NCBI RefSeq assembly: GCF_001854245.1
Contig: NZ_CP015381.1
Span: 1,291,001 to 1,355,000, forward strand
From: Desulfococcus multivorans
GTDB lineage: Bacteria > Desulfobacterota > Desulfobacteria > Desulfobacterales > Desulfococcaceae
DNA: 64,000 bases
Reading direction: 5' to 3'
Shown: one piece after another, positions 15,491 to 23,385 of the stretch
Layout: the number at the start of each line of letters is the position of its first letter
Numbering within the stretch: the stretch's first letter is position 1
Notes under the pieces: model-generated
Seen by the model: the letters and a program-made list of their open reading frames with translations, nothing else
What the model was told of the DNA's origin: nothing
Databases searched by the model: none
Translations under genes and position numbers: made by a program

Positions 15491-16760
15491 CGTCGAAATC
15501 TCCTTTAGGTCCCTTGCTGCCGGTCAGCAGGGCACCGCGTTCATGGATGCTCTCGGGGGTCCACGCGGCGGGGTCCTCGATCCGTTCAGCCTTGGGACCT
15601 GGATCATGGCTGCCGGTCTTCAGTATGGTTTCGATGGCGATATCCGCCGTATCCCCGGCGTTGAAGACGCGGGTCATCATGGTGTAGGCGAAGTCCTCCA
15701 CGCGACGGGACATGCGTTCACGAATTTCACGAGGTTGTCCCAGCAGCTTGTTTTCAAAAGGCAAATTCAGCTTTTTGAAATTGCCGCCCTTCCAGCCTTG
15801 AGCGGCGGCATAGGCGATCATATCGGCCCACATCTCCTCGGAAACCCCTTCGTCCTTCACCTTAATAAAATTACCATCGGCGTCCATGATGGCGTTGCCG
15901 TAATCGTTTACCGACACGCCCCAGGAGATCATCTGCAGGGCCGTGGCGACATTTGCCTTGGTAGTCCGGGTCTTCTGGGCGATCTCACGAAGTCTCTCGG
16001 AATCATTGCCGGAGGTGCCGTGCTGGGCTCCGGAAACCCGATATTTTTCCAGTGCGGCATGGATCTCTGCGGTCAGTTCCACTTGGATGCCCTGATCGCT
16101 TGCCTGGATACCGTGGGTTGTGCCGTTGTTAAGAGCGATCCAGTTGGGGAAAATATCATGGGCGTTGAGCCCCTGGATAAGAAAGCGGGCCTCGTCTACG
16201 GTGGAAAGCCCTTCCTTGCCCTTGATCTCACCCACCTCGGTTTCCAGACCGGCCCAGGCCGGCACGACGCTTTTGATGATGTCGATGCTGGCCAGAAGGT
16301 TTTCGTCATCGGGCATGTGGGAGGCGTCAATGGCGATGGAAGTGATCCCGGCGTCGAAAATGGAGGGAATTTCGATCCTGGCCGGAGTGATATCGGCGGT
16401 TTTTTTAATGCCGTAATGATCTGCATGAACCGCCACGGGGATAGTGATGCCGAGTTCGTTGCAGACAGCATCAACCTGTCGGGCGATGTTCCAGAAGTTG
16501 ACTCCGCAATAGGCGGAGGCACCGCCTTCGGAGCGGGCGATTTCGATGATCACCGCGCTGTTGGCCCGCTGAGCCGCAGCCAGGACGCCGCGGATGATAA
16601 AATGATTCCGGCCGTTGGCCGCCATACAGATGGCGTGGCCCTTTTGGATCATCGCCAGATCGATGAATTTGCCGCTGACGAGCAGCGCTTTGGAGTGGGG
16701 AAAAATTTTTTTGACGTTGGGGGGGCGACCGATGTCCAGGGCGCGTTCAAAATCTGTCAT
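15486..16760 (-). CDS. Class II fructose-bisphosphate aldolase family protein
   Basis: The 424-residue protein has the class II aldolase zinc and substrate motifs in order: VAVHADHYG (catalytic Asp and zinc His), LETEVGEIKGKE (GxE region), and NNGTTHGI (second zinc His). It is longer than E. coli FbaA (about 360), with an extended C-terminus after GISWGVSVNDYGN-like segments. ATG 16760 follows AAAGGAGG, a near-ideal site. It would cleave or form ketose bisphosphates in the cytoplasm, in gluconeogenesis or glycolysis. Variant loops leave room for a different sugar or ketose substrate. Confidence 0.85.
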   Translation of the reverse strand: MTDFERALDIGRPPNVKKIFPHSKALLVSGKFIDLAMIQKGHAICMAANGRNHFIIRGVLAAAQRANSAVIIEIARSEGGASAYCGVNFWNIARQVDAVCNELGITIPVAVHADHYGIKKTADITPARIEIPSIFDAGITSIAIDASHMPDDENLLASIDIIKSVVPAWAGLETEVGEIKGKEGLSTVDEARFLIQGLNAHDIFPNWIALNNGTTHGIQASDQGIQVELTAEIHAALEKYRVSGAQHGTSGNDSERLREIAQKTRTTKANVATALQMISWGVSVNDYGNAIMDADGNFIKVKDEGVSEEMWADMIAYAAAQGWKGGNFKKLNLPFENKLLGQPREIRERMSRRVEDFAYTMMTRVFNAGDTADIAIETILKTGSHDPGPKAERIEDPAAWTPESIHERGALLTGSKGPKGDFDD

Positions 16761-16949
16761 TGGTGAACCTCCTTTATGGCGTTAAAAGATAATTGTGACG
16801 GTTTCGCGGTCATTGCAAAGGCATCTATTATGAAACATATCAAATATAGTAGCGCATCTTCAGGCAAATTCAATGAGATCAGCGGAAAAAAACGTACGAC
16901 GTCTGTGGATGGGTAGTGCTTATGACATCTCACGAAAAAAAATGACGTT

Positions 16950-17198
16950 CTAATTCTCCCCCCGGATTTCCCTCAGAATGTCAAGGACTTGTTCTCTGAA
17001 AACTTCCGGCGTGCGGAGCTCTCCCCACCCCAGTTGCATCTGGAAAAGGCCGTCGTAGGCGGTGTCGTGATAGCTTCGCAATTCATGGGGGATGTCCTCC
17101 TGTCGGAGGACGTTGCTAACGACCTGGGCTTCGATAGCATTTTCGATGACGGCGGTACGAATGAAACTCATGTCGGCAGATGATTTTTTTGTCGCCAT
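16950..17198 (-). CDS. Small DUF2007-like protein
   Basis: An 82-residue protein resembling the DUF2007 (putative signal-transducing) fold: FIRTAVIENAIEAQVVSNVL followed by the short-loop segment IPHELRSYHD. ATG 17198 is chosen because GAGGAGG lies 10 nt before it; an alternative ATG 17171 overlaps the truA stop as ATGA but lacks a ribosome site. With the chosen start it overlaps truA by 31 bp, so it is the last gene of the selenoprotein-AEC-truA unit. The function of the family is unknown. Confidence 0.65.
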   Translation of the reverse strand: MATKKSSADMSFIRTAVIENAIEAQVVSNVLRQEDIPHELRSYHDTAYDGLFQMQLGWGELRTPEVFREQVLDILREIRGEN

Positions 17199-17956
17199 GA
17201 CGGCTGAACCTCCTCGCCGGCATACCAGACCTGCATAAGGAAAAGCCCTTGGGGCGGGGCCGTGGCGCCGGCACATCGTCGATCCCGGGAATCCAGTATT
17301 TTTTTGAACCGGGCCGGGGTCGTCTTGCGGTGCCCGACATCCACCAGGCTTCCGACGATATTTCTTACCATGAAGCGCAGGAAGCCGTTGGCGGAAATCT
17401 GGAAAACGATGATCCCCTCGACACTTTTCATGAGATTCGCCTCAGTGATGCACCGGATCGAATGGGATCGAGGACTTCCGGCACCCTCGAACGCGCTGAA
17501 ATCATGTTCTCCCAGGAGGTGGTCGGCGGCCTCCTGCATGGCGGTCGTGTCCAGCGGTCGACGGATGAACCAGACATGTCGTCTGTGGATGGCAGAGGGT
17601 AGTGCATGGTTCAGGATGTGGTAATGGTAGGTCTTGCCCTTTGCATCGAAACGAGCGTGAAAACCGTCGGGGGCTTCACGGCAGTCCCGAATCACGATGT
17701 CACCGTCCAGCATGCTGTTCAGTCCTTTCTGGATAATTTCCGGTGAAAGTCGGGTTTCACAGCGAAAACCGGCAACCTGTCCCAAGGCATGGACGCCGGC
17801 GTCGGTTCTTCCGGAGGCGGCAAGGCGAACCGGTACTCCGACCATGGTCTCCAAGGCCGACTCGATTTCGCCCTGGACGGTCCTCCGGCGAGGTTGGTAT
17901 TGCCAGCCGGCGAAACCGCCGCCGTCGTATTCAATGGTCATTCTGAAATTCTTCAC
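17168..17956 (-). CDS. truA: tRNA pseudouridine(38-40) synthase
   Basis: A 262-residue TruA. The catalytic Asp is Asp52 in AASGRTDAGVHALG; other family motifs are MTIEYDGGGFAGWQ at the start, GKTYHYHI, HDFSAFEGAG and GFLRFMVRNIVGSLVDVG. It isomerises uridines 38-40 in the anticodon stem. GTG 17956 is chosen because GAGGGG lies just upstream and it falls 8 bp after the AEC gene stop; ATG 17941 is the alternative. Its 3' end overlaps the small DUF2007-like gene. Confidence 0.94.
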   Translation of the reverse strand: MKNFRMTIEYDGGGFAGWQYQPRRRTVQGEIESALETMVGVPVRLAASGRTDAGVHALGQVAGFRCETRLSPEIIQKGLNSMLDGDIVIRDCREAPDGFHARFDAKGKTYHYHILNHALPSAIHRRHVWFIRRPLDTTAMQEAADHLLGEHDFSAFEGAGSPRSHSIRCITEANLMKSVEGIIVFQISANGFLRFMVRNIVGSLVDVGHRKTTPARFKKILDSRDRRCAGATAPPQGLFLMQVWYAGEEVQPSWRQKNHLPT

Positions 17957-17964
17957 CTTACCCC

Positions 17965-18879
17965 TCACGGCAACAGCAGCACAATGGACAGGGACATGAA
18001 CGACAGAACCGTCGACATCGCGATGGTTGCCGATGCCAGATCCGTGCTGCTGTTGAGCTGTGAGGACAACACGTAAATGGCCGTGGAGGTCGGCAGTGCG
18101 AAGAAGATCATCCCCACTTTGAAAGGAATGTCTGAAACGCCGTAATACTTCAGGCAAATATAGCCGACTATCGGAAAGATAAGGAGTTTGGCGAACGCTG
18201 CAACCAGAGACAATTTCAGGTGTCCTTTGAGGGTTTCAAGGTTCAGTGCACCGCCGATGGAAATGAGTGCCAGAGGCAGGGTGACCGAAGCAGCCAGTTT
18301 AAAGGTGTTGTTGATGAACACGGGAAAGTATCCGACAAGTCTGGCATAAAGAATGCCGGCGACGCAGGCGAGAATCAGCGGGTTATGAATCAATGCCCGG
18401 GCGGTCATTCGAACACGCTTCCCCGGGGAAAAATTTTTTCCGGAATACCAGATCAGGGTGGAGACCGCCAGGACATTGATGAAAGGAATGGCAAAACCCA
18501 CCATGATACTGAAGTGCCGGGCACCTTCCTCGCCTATTGCGTTGAGGATGATGGCCATGCCGATATAAGTGTTGAAGCGATAGCAACTCTGGGAAAAAGA
18601 GCCGGCTTCGAATTGGGGCACGGTGAAACGGATGTAGACGGCGCTCAGGATGTAGATGACACATACGGTCGTCAGAACCGCCAGACATAAGTTCCAGTCG
18701 ATACCGCCGTCAGATCGGGCTCCGGCGATCTTCCAAAAGAGCATGACCGGGAAAAAAATATAATAGACCAGCCTGTCCGAGGTATTCAGAAACGTGTCAT
18801 TGGTCAGACGAAATTTCTTAAGCCCGCCTCCGAGAACCAGAAGTGCAAAGACCGGAAAAAGGCCGTTTAATACGATCAT
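17965..18879 (-). CDS. AEC family permease (auxin efflux carrier superfamily)
   Basis: The 304-residue integral membrane protein carries about ten hydrophobic segments, starting MIVLNGLFPVFALLVLGGGL and ending in the conserved re-entrant region PTSTAIYVLSSQL. The family exports or imports small organic acids such as malate or malonate; the substrate here cannot be told. It begins 18 bp after the dual-CxxC selenoprotein gene and ends 8 bp before truA, making a tight operon. The ribosome site is weak. Confidence 0.88.
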   Translation of the reverse strand: MIVLNGLFPVFALLVLGGGLKKFRLTNDTFLNTSDRLVYYIFFPVMLFWKIAGARSDGGIDWNLCLAVLTTVCVIYILSAVYIRFTVPQFEAGSFSQSCYRFNTYIGMAIILNAIGEEGARHFSIMVGFAIPFINVLAVSTLIWYSGKNFSPGKRVRMTARALIHNPLILACVAGILYARLVGYFPVFINNTFKLAASVTLPLALISIGGALNLETLKGHLKLSLVAAFAKLLIFPIVGYICLKYYGVSDIPFKVGMIFFALPTSTAIYVLSSQLNSSTDLASATIAMSTVLSFMSLSIVLLLP

Positions 18880-18897
18880 CAGTATAAGGACCTGATG

Positions 18898-19095
18898 TTA
18901 CAGCCGGTTGCAGGGGATGTCAGCCAATTGTTCCTCCAGGTCGTCATCCATGGTATCGGCGAGTTGATCGAGAGTGAAGCGGCGGCTGCAGAACCTGCAG
19001 CAAAAAAAGGTTTGCCGTCATGTTCTTCCGATGTCCAGCGCCCCCCCGCATTCGGGGCAGCGCATGCTGTTTCGACGTGTAATACCACGGTACAT
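18898..19095 (-). CDS. Small dual-CxxC selenoprotein (in-frame TGA read as Sec)
   Basis: A 65-residue frame from ATG 19095, 8 nt after a perfect AGGAGG, to TAA 18900-18898, interrupted only by TGA at 19020-19018 (codon 26). Before it lies MRCPECGGALDIGRT (Cys13, Cys16); after it RQTFFCCRFCSRRFTLDQ (Cys32, Cys33, Cys36) and an acidic tail. Two CxxC motifs at zinc-ribbon spacing on both sides of the TGA in one frame argue against a nonsense mutation. A SECIS-like hairpin begins 16 nt after the TGA. From memory, a family of dual-CxxC small (seleno)proteins exists in deltaproteobacteria, and this fits it. It heads the operon with the AEC permease, truA and the DUF2007-like gene. Its function is unknown; redox or metal binding is likely. 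Confidence 0.85.
18980..19017 (-). promoter_or_regulatory. Bacterial SECIS element (bSECIS)
   Basis: Starting 16 nt after the TGA, GCTGCAG (19001-18995), loop GTT (18994-18992) and CTGCAGC (18991-18985) form a perfect 7-bp hairpin whose loop begins with G. A lower helix is possible between CGGC just after the TGA (19017-19014) and GCCG (18983-18980). As I recall it, the E. coli fdhF SECIS apex has UGCAGGUCUGCA; this one has UGCAGGUUCUGCA. Spacing and G-first loop meet the known rules for SelB recognition. Confidence 0.8.
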
Positions 19096-19260
19096 GGAGT
19101 GATCCTCCTGTGTTGGGGCCTCAATGGTGCATCAAAATCCAAAGCGCCAAAGCGATTGACAAGCGCATACGATTCTGTCAAATGAGAAGCTTTGGATGAA
19201 TTAACTTTTTATTAAACTCACAATACTAAATCAATTCGTCGTGAAAGTCAAAATATAGAG

Positions 19261-20454
19261 ATGGTGGATATGGAAAAACCGAGATGTGCGGGGTTTAGAT
19301 TTTCAGGGATTGCCGCGGGCATCAAGAAAAAAGGGGGCAAGGATCTGGGGCTGATCGTTTCGGAAGTCCCGGCATCCGTTGCCGGAGTGTTCACGCGGAA
19401 CCGGATCCAGGCTGCTCCGGTATTGTTGGACCGGCATCGCATACGAACCGGGCGATGTCAGGCCGTGATTGTCAATAGCGGAAACGCCAACTGTTGCACG
19501 GGTGATGCAGGCCTTCGGGATGCCGAAGCCATGTGTCGTCGTGCGGCGGAGGCTCTGGGTATTTCAGAGGAACTCGTCTGCGTCGCGTCGACCGGCGTCA
19601 TTGGACAGCCCATGCCCATCGAAACCGTCCTCGCCGCTGTTCCCGAACTGGCGGGAGCCCTTTCATCTGAAGGTCTCGACGATTTTGCCGAGGCGATCAT
19701 GACCACCGATCTTGTCCCCAAGGTCGTCACGGTTCAAGGAGAGATTGATGAAACCCCTTACACCGTGACAGGGGTCGCCAAAGGGTCGGGCATGATCCGG
19801 CCGGACATGGCCACCATGCTCTGTTTCGTGGTCACGGATCTGTCGGTTCCGCCGAAGATTCTTCAGGAAAGCCTTGTGGCCGGCGTTGATCGATCCTTCA
19901 ACCGTATCACCGTCGACGGCGACACCAGCACCAACGACACCGTGTTGTTGATGGCCGGCGGCCGCTCCGGTGCGACCATAGAGACTCCCGAGGCCCTGGC
20001 CGCATTCCAGAGACATCTGGATCAGGTTCTGACAGGGCTGGCCCGCATGGTCGTCAAAGACGGCGAGGGGGCCACGAAACTGGTTGATATCTCTGTAGTC
20101 GGGGCGGCCTCCGAAGGGGATGCCCGACAGGTGGCGGATACCGTGGCCCATTCCAATCTTGTCAAGACCGCGCTTTTCGGCGAAGATGCCAACTGGGGCC
20201 GAATCATCGCTGCTGCCGGGCGATCGGGGGTGCCGGTGGTGCCGGATGCCATCGACATCCGTTTTGACGACGTGACCATGTGCCGCAACGGAATGAGCTG
20301 TGGTCCCGAGGCGGAGAGTGCGGCCACGGCCGTGCTGAAAAAAAACGAATATCGCATCACCATCGATCTCCATATGGGGCCGGCGTCGGCGTCGGTGTTG
20401 ACCTGTGATTTTTCCATTGATTATGTCAAAATCAATGCGGATTATCGTTCCTGA
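19261..20454 (+). CDS. argJ: Bifunctional ornithine acetyltransferase/N-acetylglutamate synthase
   Basis: A 397-residue ArgJ of the arginine pathway. It moves the acetyl group from N-acetylornithine to glutamate and may also use acetyl-CoA. Self-cleavage before Thr185 in DMATMLCF, after the KGSGMIRP motif, makes the alpha and beta subunits. Other family motifs are VNSGNANCCTG, FNRITVDGDTSTNDT and FGEDANWGRI. ATG 19261 or ATG 19270 could start; neither has a strong ribosome site. No other arg gene is nearby. Whether it is mono- or bifunctional cannot be decided by eye. Confidence 0.95.
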   Translation: MVDMEKPRCAGFRFSGIAAGIKKKGGKDLGLIVSEVPASVAGVFTRNRIQAAPVLLDRHRIRTGRCQAVIVNSGNANCCTGDAGLRDAEAMCRRAAEALGISEELVCVASTGVIGQPMPIETVLAAVPELAGALSSEGLDDFAEAIMTTDLVPKVVTVQGEIDETPYTVTGVAKGSGMIRPDMATMLCFVVTDLSVPPKILQESLVAGVDRSFNRITVDGDTSTNDTVLLMAGGRSGATIETPEALAAFQRHLDQVLTGLARMVVKDGEGATKLVDISVVGAASEGDARQVADTVAHSNLVKTALFGEDANWGRIIAAAGRSGVPVVPDAIDIRFDDVTMCRNGMSCGPEAESAATAVLKKNEYRITIDLHMGPASASVLTCDFSIDYVKINADYRS

Positions 20455-20476
20455 TCCTCATGGAGAAGGCTGAACG

Positions 20477-21223
20477 ATGGGATTGATGCGCCTTCAGAAA
20501 TTCCTGTCCGCCGCAGGTGTCTGCTCGAGACGGCGGGGAGAAGCATACATCCAGGCCGGACGAGTCCGGGTCAACGGGACGGTGGTTCGTGTTCTCGGCG
20601 TGAAAGTGGATCCCGAAAAAGACAGCGTCCTCGTGGACGGCAGCCCGGTGTCTCTCGAGGCGCAACTCATCTATATCGCCTTGAACAAACCGGTGGGATA
20701 TGTGACCAGCTGTGATCAGCCCGGTGAGCGGATCGTCGTGGATCTGATCGACATCCCCCAGAGGGTTTATCCCGTTGGTCGCCTGGACAAGGATTCGACG
20801 GGCCTGTTGCTGCTGACCAACGACGGCCGTCTTCATCATCAACTGTCCCACCCCTCCTTTGACCATGAAAAGGAATACGAAGTCAGTACGACCCACCCCA
20901 TGCCCGAAGGCGCTCTCAGGAAAATGGCGGAGGGTGTGCCGCTCATGGGAAGCCTCACCCGGACCGCCCGAGTCCGGCGGGTTTCATCGACGCGGTTTCG
21001 CATTGTTCTGAAGGAAGGCCGAAACCGCCAGGTTCGACGAATGGTCCGAAAGGTGGGCGGGCATGTGGCGACGCTGAAGCGAATCCGCGTTGCCGGCATC
21101 CGATTGGGAAACCTGGCCGAAGGCACCTGGCGATATCTGACAGCGGCCGAGATTTCCACCCTGGGGGTGCCGGTGCCGTCCGAGGCGGAAGCGCGGAGGA
21201 AACCCTCGACACAAGGGTCATAG
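20477..21223 (+). CDS. 16S/23S rRNA pseudouridine synthase, RsuA/RluB family
   Basis: The 248-residue protein has an N-terminal S4 RNA-binding domain (MRLQKFLSAAGVCSRRRGE to about residue 55) and an RsuA-type catalytic domain with Asp104 in GRLDKDSTGLLLLTNDG, plus KEGRNRQVRRMV. Length and motif fit RluB or a close relative, which modifies 23S rRNA, but RsuA cannot be excluded. It lies 22 bp downstream of argJ on the same strand and may be co-transcribed. It is convergent with the ATPase gene, overlapping by 6 bp. Confidence 0.9.
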   Translation: MGLMRLQKFLSAAGVCSRRRGEAYIQAGRVRVNGTVVRVLGVKVDPEKDSVLVDGSPVSLEAQLIYIALNKPVGYVTSCDQPGERIVVDLIDIPQRVYPVGRLDKDSTGLLLLTNDGRLHHQLSHPSFDHEKEYEVSTTHPMPEGALRKMAEGVPLMGSLTRTARVRRVSSTRFRIVLKEGRNRQVRRMVRKVGGHVATLKRIRVAGIRLGNLAEGTWRYLTAAEISTLGVPVPSEAEARRKPSTQGS

Positions 21224-21742
21224 GTGATTCAGAACATAATCAGTGCGCGCCGCTGCCGGAAGGACCGGGACCCGGATGATCGGATAACCCAGTGTTTGAT
21301 AGGCCGATTGGAGGAGCGTGTCCAGACGGGCAACGGTTTCGGGATTCTCGTTTCGGATGCCGTCCCGAATCCAGGGCAGGCGTTCGAAAAAAAAGATTCG
21401 CCGATACCGGACGTGACGGGCGTGGGCCAGGGGCTCCTCCGGGTCGAGACCGAAGAATTGAAAATAGGCAATGCTGTCGGGAATGCCGCGGTCGATGAAG
21501 ATCGTCGCCCTTGTCGGTAACTTACGCTCCAGGGTGAGCTTCGCTTGCAGAATGCGTCGCTGAAAGTCAAGGGGGCTTTCACGGATCTCCCTGAGGGACA
21601 TTCCTGCTGCAATCCCCTCCTCGACAGCCTTTCGGGCGGCTTCGTGCACCACCCTGTATCCCTGTCGCTCGAGGCTGAGGATAACCGTGGTTTTTCCCGA
21701 ACAGGGCGCACCGGTGATGACGCACCAGTGGGTTTTGCGCAT
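21218..21742 (-). CDS. AAA_28-type ATPase/kinase-like protein
   Basis: A 174-residue P-loop protein: Walker A GAPCSGKTT near the N-terminus, then VVHEAARKAVEEG and the Walker B-like FIDRGIPDSIAYF. This layout matches the AAA_28 group of small ATPases (related to NadR-type kinases) whose functions are mostly unknown. I chose ATG 21742 since the P-loop domain starts there; an in-frame ATG at 21817 adds 25 unconserved residues. It is convergent with the pseudouridine synthase. Substrate not known. Confidence 0.8.
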   Translation of the reverse strand: MRKTHWCVITGAPCSGKTTVILSLERQGYRVVHEAARKAVEEGIAAGMSLREIRESPLDFQRRILQAKLTLERKLPTRATIFIDRGIPDSIAYFQFFGLDPEEPLAHARHVRYRRIFFFERLPWIRDGIRNENPETVARLDTLLQSAYQTLGYPIIRVPVLPAAARTDYVLNHL

Positions 21743-22070
21743 AAGATGTAAACTGCCTGGATAACGGGTGGAAAAATCAATAGGGGCGACAGCCGCCCCT
21801 TGTCGATTTCGAGTCACCGTATGTCATGGGACCGAAGTTCCGCAACCTTATTGAGGCTCGAGTTCGACCCTGCTATAGCAGACAACGGCTGGAATATCCA
21901 GACGACTGAAGGCCGTCGAGGCATTCAAGATGCCGATTCTTGAATACCATAAGTTGAGATCGGTGATTGATGGTTTTGGAGGAAAGGCGGCATGTTGAAC
22001 TTTCTGCGAAACCGTTCGGAAATCGACTTGCGACTGCATCATTATTTTTCATCAGGATGTGGAGACCAAC

Positions 22071-23381
22071 ATGATTACATCAGAAGGCGTATTCAACAAA
22101 ACCGAGAAGATTGCCGTTGTGGGTTTGGGCTATGTCGGCCTTCCCCTGGCGATACACCTGGCCGGACATTTTAATGTGGTGGGTTATGATCTGAAGACGG
22201 AGCGGATTCGGGAACTGGCGTCCGGGTACGACCGAACCCTGGAGGTGACTCGTGAAGCATTGGCCTCCGCGACCGTTGTCTTTACGGACGATCCGACCGA
22301 GCTCTCTGCGTGCCGTTTTATCATCGTAGCTGTACCGACGCCCATTGATGTCTACCGGATTCCGGATTTATCCCCCCTTCGCGGCGCCTCCCGCATCGTT
22401 GGGCGGCACATGTCGGCGGGCAGCTGCGTGGTCTTCGAGTCTACGGTCTACCCCGGCGCGACGGAGGAGGTCTGCGTTCCCATCCTCGAGGAGGAATCGG
22501 GGCTTGTCTTTGGCCGTGATTTCACGGTGGGCTACTCTCCGGAGCGCATCAATCCAGGTGATAGGGAGCATACTTTCGACAAGATTTTGAAGATTGTGTC
22601 GGGATCCGACGAAGCGACCCTCCATCTTTTGACTCAGATTTACGGACGGGTGGTCAAGGCCGGCCTTCATCAGGCGTCCTCCATCAAGGTTGCCGAAGCC
22701 GCCAAGGTGATCGAAAATACCCAGCGGGATCTCAACATCGCGCTGATGAACGAACTGGCCATGATCTTCGACAAGATGCACATCGACACCACAGAGGTTC
22801 TCGAAGCGGCCGGGACCAAGTGGAACTTTCTTCCTTTCAAACCCGGGCTTGTGGGCGGCCACTGCATCGGCGTCGATCCTTACTATCTGACGTTCAAGGC
22901 GGAGTCCATAGGATATCACCCCGATATGATACTCGCCGGCCGGCGTATCAACGACGGCATGGGAAAATTCGTGGCGGAGCGCACGGTCAAGATGCTCATC
23001 AAAACGGGTAAGCCCATTCGGGGGGCTAAAATCGCCGTCCTCGGACTGACATTCAAGGAGGACGTTCCTGACCTGCGGAACACCCGTGTGGTGGACATCG
23101 TTTCCGAACTTCGGGACTACGGCATCGAGGTCGGAATTCACGATCCCATGGCGGATCCCGATGAGGCCCTGCGGTACTACGGTCTGGACCTGGTTTCCCT
23201 TGAGGACCTGTCGGGGGTGGACGGTGTCATTCTGGCTGTTATGCACCGTACCTATCGGGAGATGGGCCTTGCCCGAATCGCGGCTCTCTGCGGTGGGAGA
23301 AGGCCCCTGGTCGTCGATATCAAAAGCGCTTTCAGCGTTTCGGACGCAATGGCCCAGGGCATTGAATATTGGCGGTTATAA
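22071..23381 (+). CDS. UDP-N-acetylhexosamine dehydrogenase (WbpA/WbpO/TviB type)
   Basis: A 436-residue nucleotide-sugar 6-dehydrogenase: Rossmann motif AVVGLGYVGLPLA at the N-terminus, the catalytic Cys265 in LVGGHCIGVDPYY, and a C-terminal NAD/UDP domain with LGLTFKEDVPDLRNTR. It oxidises a UDP-N-acetylated hexosamine to its uronic acid for surface polysaccharide. GGHCIGVDPYYL and TFKEDVPDLRN fit the N-acetyl-sugar branch better than UDP-glucose dehydrogenase. ATG 22071 follows GTGGAG by 6 nt. A glycosyltransferase begins 4 bp after it. Confidence 0.9.
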   Translation: MITSEGVFNKTEKIAVVGLGYVGLPLAIHLAGHFNVVGYDLKTERIRELASGYDRTLEVTREALASATVVFTDDPTELSACRFIIVAVPTPIDVYRIPDLSPLRGASRIVGRHMSAGSCVVFESTVYPGATEEVCVPILEEESGLVFGRDFTVGYSPERINPGDREHTFDKILKIVSGSDEATLHLLTQIYGRVVKAGLHQASSIKVAEAAKVIENTQRDLNIALMNELAMIFDKMHIDTTEVLEAAGTKWNFLPFKPGLVGGHCIGVDPYYLTFKAESIGYHPDMILAGRRINDGMGKFVAERTVKMLIKTGKPIRGAKIAVLGLTFKEDVPDLRNTRVVDIVSELRDYGIEVGIHDPMADPDEALRYYGLDLVSLEDLSGVDGVILAVMHRTYREMGLARIAALCGGRRPLVVDIKSAFSVSDAMAQGIEYWRL

Positions 23382-23385
23382 CACC

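Noticed and set aside
15480..16766. 428-residue plus-strand open frame opposite the aldolase-like gene
   Set aside because: The minus strand has an ideal ribosome site and aldolase motifs; the plus frame has low-complexity, His/Gly/Asp-rich shadow content.
18879..19181. A 100-residue minus-strand open frame overlapping the selenoprotein
   Set aside because: It lacks a ribosome site, has no recognisable domain, and lies out of phase with the CxxC-containing frame, which has a perfect AGGAGG and a SECIS-like hairpin.
21848..22042. Open frame on the minus strand between the ATPase and the UDP-sugar dehydrogenase
   Set aside because: No ribosome site, no domain, and atypical codon use; likely chance.
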